Assembly: GCA_001915545.1 (NCBI GenBank)
Contig: MNQS01000215.1
Location: 1-12,014, forward strand
Source of the DNA: Bacteroides sp. 43_108
GTDB taxonomy: Bacteria; Bacteroidota; Bacteroidia; Bacteroidales; Bacteroidaceae
Direction of reading: 5' to 3'
Length of the DNA: 12,014 bases
Numbering within the stretch: the stretch's first letter is position 1; each line of letters opens with the position of its first letter. The position numbers and the translations under genes are program-made. This document shows positions 7,889 to 12,014 of this stretch, one piece after another. The notes beneath the pieces are model-generated. The model was not told the DNA's origin, did no database searches, and saw only the letters and a list, made by a program, of their open reading frames with translations.

Positions 7889-9100
7889 TTATTTAAGTTT
7901 GAGATTCTTGAGCACTATCTTTAAATATCGTTTTGCATAATAATACATCCAGTAGAGATGCCAACGACTCAGTACCATTTTTAGTTCAATTCTCCTATTA
8001 CGCATTTCAGGTGGGCAAGACAGTATAGTTGTTGCCATTTGACTGTAACTGATCTTTCTCAATATCTTAAAAAAATCCTTTCTAAAATCCGGTTCTTTTG
8101 TAGGACGTACTACATTGGGATTATATTTAACGGCTGCCTCCAATGTAGACTCATAGCACACAAGATTTTCCTTAATTTCATTCCATATCTTGCGGCCTTT
8201 GCCATTGTTGAGAAGGACTAACGACACTCCTTTAGATGTGTCAATCCCAGGTACAGCCTCTTCAACTCCCCAAAAGTCAGCCAAAGACATATCGCCTTGC
8301 CGTGGTATTTTGGCAAATTTACAGTTAAAACATGAATACCTGCTAATATAACCTAATCCAAAAGAATAAAGAAATGGAGACATATTTCCATCATATTTAC
8401 GTTTCATCCTTCCATTCTCAAATTCAACTTCCTCTCTCGTCAACCAATACTCTTTCTCACGAAAAGAATAACTTTTCACCCTCGACTTATATCTATCTTT
8501 TAAAAAGCTAAGGTGAACATCAAACATATACTGGCTCGGCACGCCGTGACACACTATATCACTTGTCACAAGATTCTTGTAATCCTTCCGCAAAAAGGCG
8601 TACAACCCAGCGACCTGACATCCTACCCCAGTAAAATAAACTAAAGTCCCCTTTTTCAATTCATCCTTTATCTTTTCGTAACAATCTCCCAACTCGCTTT
8701 GTACATATTTAGAACCACGCAGAGGCTGAAGTTCCTGCAACGTTCTTGCACAAATATGCCTTACTTTTAAATCTTTGTTACAAGCAGCACCAAAAACTAC
8801 TCCGCCACAATTTATTACATAACTTGCAATCGTATAAAACAGACCTCCGCTTGAACTGCCAGAACGCTCCATCTTATCGTAAGCCGCATAAACGGTTGGT
8901 GCATCATTTTTATATATTGGATGTTCAAACGGACATACTTTCTCGCATAATCCGCATTTAACACACAAATCATCGTGACGTATAGGATAGAGAAAACCCT
9001 CGTCATTTTTTTCCATAGTGATAGCAGAAGCATGTGCACATACGTTAACACAAGCCGTACATCCGCTGCATTCATATTCATTTTGTGTATAAAAGTACAT
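7889..9100 (-). CDS. FrhB/FdhB-like iron-sulfur protein (coenzyme F420 hydrogenase beta-subunit family)
   Basis: A 403-residue cytoplasmic redox protein with an N-terminal two-[4Fe-4S] ferredoxin domain and a C-terminal FrhB/FdhB-type flavin- or cofactor-binding domain. The cysteine sets are C11-x2-C14-x2-C17-x3-C21 and C46-x2-C49-x2-C52-x3-C56. The first lacks the usual CP proline (CAHAS); the second has CPF. Further features are RSGSSSGGLFYTIASY (about 74-89), LRGSKYVQSELGDCYEKIK (about 127-145), TGVGCQVAGLYAFL (about 156-169), SDIVCHGVPSQ (about 179-189) and a CFNCKFA cysteine pair (about 257-263), all typical of the family. It sits between wzx and the pyruvyl transferase (12 and 7 nt). 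Bacteroidales are not known to make F420, so an FAD/FMN-dependent reduction of a sugar or cofactor is the more likely job. The exact reaction in polysaccharide loci is unknown to me. Confidence 0.88.
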   Translation of the reverse strand: MYFYTQNEYECSGCTACVNVCAHASAITMEKNDEGFLYPIRHDDLCVKCGLCEKVCPFEHPIYKNDAPTVYAAYDKMERSGSSSGGLFYTIASYVINCGGVVFGAACNKDLKVRHICARTLQELQPLRGSKYVQSELGDCYEKIKDELKKGTLVYFTGVGCQVAGLYAFLRKDYKNLVTSDIVCHGVPSQYMFDVHLSFLKDRYKSRVKSYSFREKEYWLTREEVEFENGRMKRKYDGNMSPFLYSFGLGYISRYSCFNCKFAKIPRQGDMSLADFWGVEEAVPGIDTSKGVSLVLLNNGKGRKIWNEIKENLVCYESTLEAAVKYNPNVVRPTKEPDFRKDFFKILRKISYSQMATTILSCPPEMRNRRIELKMVLSRWHLYWMYYYAKRYLKIVLKNLKLK

Positions 9101-9112
9101 AAGAATAAATGT

Positions 9113-10657
9113 TTATGTATGATACTTTCGCATTCTGGAAAAGACGAAAAAACATATCCATGCCTTTTCACTCTTTGTAAGTCCAATAAACCAAACAGAA
9201 GCAAGACTTATGACAAAAGTTACTATACAAATAATAAAGGACTCGGAATCAGAGTGCGATATTTTCCTGAAATATAGGCTAATAATGCAAGGTATGAGAA
9301 AAGTTTTTATCTCTGGCACAATAACTTCTTTCAGAAATCGTAAAGCAGGAAAATCCCGAATAATGCTTTTCGTAGCCAATAATTGTACGAATAAGCCAAT
9401 TATAGAAGTTACTATCAGTACGTAAAGATAAGTATTCACTTGAAATTCCAATTTATATAATACATATACGATAGGAAGAGGTAATAATTTTAATATGCCA
9501 TTGAATAATTGAAAATTTCGTATTTTGCCCGTAGCCTGTACAACGTTTTGAAGTGTACCACCCATTGTTTGGGTTTGTATATAAAGCAAAGATAAAACGC
9601 AAAAAATACTTGTGTAAGATGGCACATTTACAAGCCATATTGACAATACTATATCAATAACGCTGATTAGTGGTAAAGAAACCAACATGAATAAGAAGAA
9701 TCCAAACTTGCTACTTTTGAAATTCAATCTATAGCAATACTCCAAATCCCCTACAGCATAGGATTTTATGATACGGGGAATAGATGCACTAAGGAAATTG
9801 GTCACAAAAGCATTTATAGCAGCTTCCACAGCAGTGGCTATACCTTTAGCCGCATTATACACAGGTCCAAAGAAGATATTTATTAAGAAATTCATGCCTT
9901 GGTTATTTAGTGTGAATGCCAAATTACCTATCATGCTCCAACTTGAGAAACCGAATATCCGTTTGAACAAACCATTTGACCAATAAAAGTGATAATTACA
10001 ATTATTGAATTTACGCAAGCAATACAAACGATAAATCATGGCAATGGATATTTGCACACACATAAGCATGATTCCATAAGCTAATAATTTATCATTAAAA
10101 AAGCATTGCAACAGAATGACGATACCTAATTTAAGAGAAACTTCTATTATACTGACATAAGCATAAGTTTTCATCCGTTCATGTCCAAATATCGAGGCGT
10201 TATATGGTACTTGGGTAACCGTTATCATCAATGTGAAAATAGAACATTGCATCACCCAAAATGCGGCATTTAGTCTTTCACTAGGTATTACCAATTTATC
10301 ATAAAAAAGCCAAACACCAACCGTTTCACATAAGATAAACAATATTATTGCAATCAATATATGTACGTTAAGCAACATAGAAAATATATTCTGTTGTTCT
10401 TTGATGCTGTCTTTTTCTATTCCAAATGCAATAAACCTTTGAGTGGCTTGAGCTAATGACGAATTTAAGAATGAAAACATGGTAACCATTCCACCAACCA
10501 CATTATATATTCCATAATCAACCGTTCCCAAGGCCTGCAATACAACCCTTGACGTATATAAAGCTACCGCCATTGTCAAGAATTGACGAATATATAAGAA
10601 AATTGTATTTTGGGCTATGCGCCTATTGTTTTTGTTAGAGTTAGCTTGAGATTCCAT
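9113..10657 (-). CDS. wzx: Wzx-type repeat-unit flippase (MOP/PST superfamily)
   Basis: A 514-residue membrane protein predicted to flip undecaprenyl-linked repeat units from the cytoplasmic to the periplasmic face. The first segment NTIFLYIRQFLTMAVALYTSRVVLQALGTVDYGIYNVVGG (about residues 17-56) carries the LG-x-x-DYGIYNVVGG loop that marks this group of flippases. About twelve to fourteen hydrophobic helices follow, with short basic loops such as RLYCLRKF and a second-half bundle starting after about residue 300. Length is normal (about 480-520). ATG at 10657 lies 3 nt after the stop of the acyltransferase gene, and the stop is 12 nt before the FrhB-like gene, so it is cotranscribed with both. 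The N-terminal 10 residues (MESQANSNKN) are polar and cytoplasmic. Specificity for the repeat unit cannot be read from sequence. Confidence 0.92.
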   Translation of the reverse strand: MESQANSNKNNRRIAQNTIFLYIRQFLTMAVALYTSRVVLQALGTVDYGIYNVVGGMVTMFSFLNSSLAQATQRFIAFGIEKDSIKEQQNIFSMLLNVHILIAIILFILCETVGVWLFYDKLVIPSERLNAAFWVMQCSIFTLMITVTQVPYNASIFGHERMKTYAYVSIIEVSLKLGIVILLQCFFNDKLLAYGIMLMCVQISIAMIYRLYCLRKFNNCNYHFYWSNGLFKRIFGFSSWSMIGNLAFTLNNQGMNFLINIFFGPVYNAAKGIATAVEAAINAFVTNFLSASIPRIIKSYAVGDLEYCYRLNFKSSKFGFFLFMLVSLPLISVIDIVLSIWLVNVPSYTSIFCVLSLLYIQTQTMGGTLQNVVQATGKIRNFQLFNGILKLLPLPIVYVLYKLEFQVNTYLYVLIVTSIIGLFVQLLATKSIIRDFPALRFLKEVIVPEIKTFLIPCIISLYFRKISHSDSESFIICIVTFVISLASVWFIGLTKSEKAWICFFVFSRMRKYHT

Positions 10658-10660
10658 CTA

Positions 10661-11377
10661 TCAATATACAATCTTATCATCATCAATATTTCTCCAAAGT
10701 CCTGTAGCTTTTACCACAATATCAGAGTCATTACCAATCACACTATACATTGGTGCTACAACCGGTACCGAAATAATTGTACCACTTTGAATCACACAAT
10801 AATCTGGAGTTCGTGTTCTTTTCATTATCCTACATCCATTACCAAACCAGTTGTTTGAGCCAATATGTATAGAAGCATGTCCTTTATTATAGCCTCCTGA
10901 TAGTTTTGTCAATTTGTGGAAATCTGTATCCATGACCAAAGCATCCCAACCAAAAGTTACACAGTCAGCAATGATTATTTCATCATAAGAAGTCAACCGA
11001 AACGTAGTGGTAGCTGAAAATCTATTACCAAATTCCACAATGGCTTTAGGTCCAATAGAAAGATATGAATTATTTCCAATACAACATTGTCCTTTAAAAA
11101 CAATAGTCCCTCCATAATTTTCAAATACAATCCCTGTATTAGGATATAATGATACTTCTGGAAATCCTAGCCGTATCATTCCAAATCCTATTTTATCCTC
11201 CTGTTTGATTTTAATAGTTCCTTTTAATTTTAGCAATTTTGGCTTGTAAAGCAATATGGGCAGTTTTACAGCTTCACGAAAAGGAAGATAGTGAAAATTA
11301 AAGAAAACACTATGTAGTATATAGCGAAGTATCTTTCTTCCTCTCCAAACCCTTTTTAAGATTAATGAAAGTTCCAT
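10661..11377 (-). CDS. left-handed beta-helix acyltransferase (hexapeptide transferase type)
   Basis: A 238-residue acyl- (probably acetyl-) transferase that would O- or N-acetylate a sugar of the repeat unit from acetyl-CoA in the cytoplasm. An N-terminal basic/hydrophobic region (1-50) leads into a left-handed beta helix made of imperfect hexapeptides from about residue 78. These include IVFKGQCCIGNNSYLSIG (92-109), AIVEFGNRFSATTTFRL (112-128), IIIADCVTFGWDALVMDTDFHK (134-155) and IHIGSNNWFGNGCRIMKRTRTPDYCVIQSGTIIS (170-203). His154 in DTDFH is the likely catalytic histidine of this family. It is the first gene of the block, 228 bp after the small upstream gene, and only 3 nt before wzx. 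ATG at 11377 gives a normal family start; no signal peptide or strong ribosome site is seen. Confidence 0.87.
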   Translation of the reverse strand: MELSLILKRVWRGRKILRYILHSVFFNFHYLPFREAVKLPILLYKPKLLKLKGTIKIKQEDKIGFGMIRLGFPEVSLYPNTGIVFENYGGTIVFKGQCCIGNNSYLSIGPKAIVEFGNRFSATTTFRLTSYDEIIIADCVTFGWDALVMDTDFHKLTKLSGGYNKGHASIHIGSNNWFGNGCRIMKRTRTPDYCVIQSGTIISVPVVAPMYSVIGNDSDIVVKATGLWRNIDDDKIVY

Positions 11378-11489
11378 ATGTTTATAAGCTAAAACATGAA
11401 ATACAAATTCTTACGTCATCATTCACCAATAAGCTTTCAATTTTGACGCATCAGATAGATTACCACTATTTGGCGATTTCCTCTTAAAA

Positions 11490-11497
11490 CAAATCTA
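11490..11497 (-). promoter_or_regulatory. possible Bacteroides -7 promoter element TAGATTTG
   Basis: On the minus strand TAGATTTG matches the Bacteroides -7 consensus TAnnTTTG exactly. It lies about 113 nt upstream of the acyltransferase start codon and directly abuts the 11498-11521 inverted repeat. A proper -33 TTTG box at 19-20 nt is missing (nearest is TTTA at about 17 nt), so the call is weak. Confidence 0.3.
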
Positions 11498-11521
11498 AAG
11501 TTTAAATATTAATTTAAACTT
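11498..11521. repeat. 10-bp perfect inverted repeat with 4-nt spacer
   Basis: AAGTTTAAAT and ATTTAAACTT are exact reverse complements around ATTA. The repeat occupies the expected -10 to -35 spacer of the possible promoter. It could therefore be an operator, a recombinase site or a weak AT-rich terminator for the small gene at 11606-11830; no T run follows on the minus strand. Confidence 0.75.
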
Positions 11522-11542
11522 GAACCATAAGCATATTGAACC
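11520..11542. repeat. tandem direct repeat TTGAACC, 16-bp period
   Basis: TTGAACC occurs at 11520-11526 and again at 11536-11542 (GGTTCAA twice on the minus strand), separated by 9 nt. The first copy touches the end of the inverted repeat. Direct repeats at this spacing just upstream of a promoter may be activator sites; this is inference. Confidence 0.5.
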
Positions 11543-11605
11543 TTCAGAACAAGTCTTGACTATTACACATAAGGAGAATGAAAATTAATACATTCCGAAT
11601 CAAGA

Positions 11606-11830
11606 TTACCACACTTCAAAATAGATAGCGTCCTGACCTGTACGCTTCTTAAAGTCCTCCTTCATCTTCTTTTCCAGCTCCTTAACATATTCACGCTTTA
11701 ATCTTCTTGCTTCTTTCAGCCGACGCAAAGCATCTTCGCGTGTCATTTTCTTAGTGCCTTTATCTCTCATGTTTTCTTGAATATTCATATTACCCACATG
11801 TAATAGTAGAAGGACTATCTTTCGACCCAT
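11606..11830 (-). CDS. small charged hypothetical protein
   Basis: A short, very basic and acidic, helix-rich protein whose family I do not recognise. The longest reading is 74 residues from ATG at 11830. The first 14 residues (MGRKIVLLLLHVGN) differ in style from the rest, so the true start may be M15 (11788, 60 aa) or M29 (11746, 46 aa). The core from M29 is MTREDALRRLKEARRLKREY followed by a heptad-like Lys/Glu stretch (about 46-60), then KRTGQDAIYFEVW at the C-terminus. It is probably one amphipathic helix or short coiled coil plus a beta strand. Codon use and GC (about 42%) are above those of the polysaccharide genes and closer to a Bacteroides chromosomal average. It lies 67 nt after the preceding partial gene on the same strand. 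It may form a small operon with it, unrelated to polysaccharide synthesis. Confidence 0.65.
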   Translation of the reverse strand: MGRKIVLLLLHVGNMNIQENMRDKGTKKMTREDALRRLKEARRLKREYVKELEKKMKEDFKKRTGQDAIYFEVW

Positions 11831-11897
11831 TTTTCAATCATTAGCCCTTTTATGATTAAAAAAAGATGAAATCAGACAATTAGCATCTAATACTATA

Positions 11898-12014
11898 TCA
11901 ATCATTATAAGGCACTCTCAAATGTTCTTTTAATATAGCCTCATTCTTATCCTGATCCCACAAACCTTCATCCCACAACTTATCCATATCCTCCTCTACT
12001 CTTTGAGCAAAGTA
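11898..12014 (-). CDS. C-terminal fragment of a small hypothetical protein (5' end outside window)
   Basis: A frame open from the window edge gives 38 residues ending in a TGA stop at 11900-11898. The visible part begins YFAQRVEEDMDKLWDEG and ends with KEHLRVPYND: acidic, rich in Trp and charged residues, and predicted mostly helical. An internal ATG (Met10, near 11987) follows GGAGG with only 2 nt between, too close for a normal ribosome site. The protein therefore most likely begins beyond position 12014. I do not recognise the family. Same strand and proximity suggest it is cotranscribed with the small charged gene 67 nt downstream. Confidence 0.6.
   Translation of the reverse strand, partial: YFAQRVEEDMDKLWDEGLWDQDKNEAILKEHLRVPYND

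Larger units (their letters stand above)
11378..11605. promoter_or_regulatory. 228-bp intergenic region upstream of the cluster
   Basis: No credible gene is found here on either strand. It is the likely control region of the minus-strand cluster. It contains a possible -7 element, an inverted repeat and a direct repeat, each listed separately. No UpxY/UpxZ coding sequence, no clear riboswitch fold and no GC-rich terminator hairpin were seen. If transcription starts near the -7 element, the leader before the acyltransferase gene would be roughly 100 nt. Confidence 0.5.

Noticed and set aside
8815..9204. 129-codon minus-strand frame overlapping the FrhB-like and wzx-like genes
   Set aside because: It overlaps two well-supported genes in another frame, has low-complexity composition and no recognisable motif.
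10610..10858. 82-codon plus-strand frame across the wzx/acyltransferase junction
   Set aside because: Antisense to two strongly supported genes; no domain and an unusual composition.
11498..11521. Invertible promoter (Mpi-type) bounded by inverted repeats
   Set aside because: The arms are separated by only 4 nt, so no promoter lies between them, and no second matching repeat was found at promoter-length distance.

Overview
The window is a polysaccharide (capsule/EPS or O-antigen-type) biosynthesis cluster of the Wzx/Wzy-dependent kind, with every gene read on the minus strand. The protein families, the AT-rich coding sequence, the minimal spacing between genes and the lack of clear Shine-Dalgarno sites suggest a member of the Bacteroidales, probably Bacteroides or a close relative. 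This is inferred from style, since no species marker gene is present. Transcription runs from high to low coordinates.

Right edge (about 11.6-12.0 kb): two small, highly charged hypothetical proteins, one cut by the window end. Next is a 228-bp non-coding stretch (11378-11605). It holds a perfect 10-bp inverted repeat, a tandem 7-bp direct repeat and a weak Bacteroides-like -7 element, and it is the likely control region of the cluster.

First block (11377 to 5772): left-handed beta-helix acyltransferase, Wzx flippase, FrhB/FdhB-like iron-sulfur protein, polysaccharide pyruvyl transferase, and a putative glycosyltransferase that resembles the GT-D/DUF1792 fold. Spacing between genes is 3-12 nt, so this is almost certainly one transcript. 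A 281-bp gap without a convincing gene (5491-5771) follows.

Second block (5490 to 1): Wzy-like polymerase, a GT2 glycosyltransferase (32-nt overlap with wzy), two GT4-type glycosyltransferases, and a two-part PssD/PssE (Alg14/Alg13-like) glycosyltransferase whose second subunit runs off the left edge. The pssD/pssE segment has visibly higher GC (about 39-40% by hand count) than the adjoining GT4 gene (about 32%), which suggests a mosaic junction near position 1010. A 22-bp perfect palindrome lies inside pssD.

Working model (inference): about four to five glycosyltransferases build a repeat unit on undecaprenyl phosphate. The acyltransferase and pyruvyl transferase decorate it, Wzx flips it and Wzy polymerises it. 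No initiating sugar-phosphate transferase, no nucleotide-sugar synthesis genes, no Wza/Wzc export genes and no UpxY/UpxZ regulators are in the window. These must lie elsewhere, with the initiating enzyme possibly just beyond position 1. No tRNA, rRNA, CRISPR array, insertion sequence or phage gene was seen.
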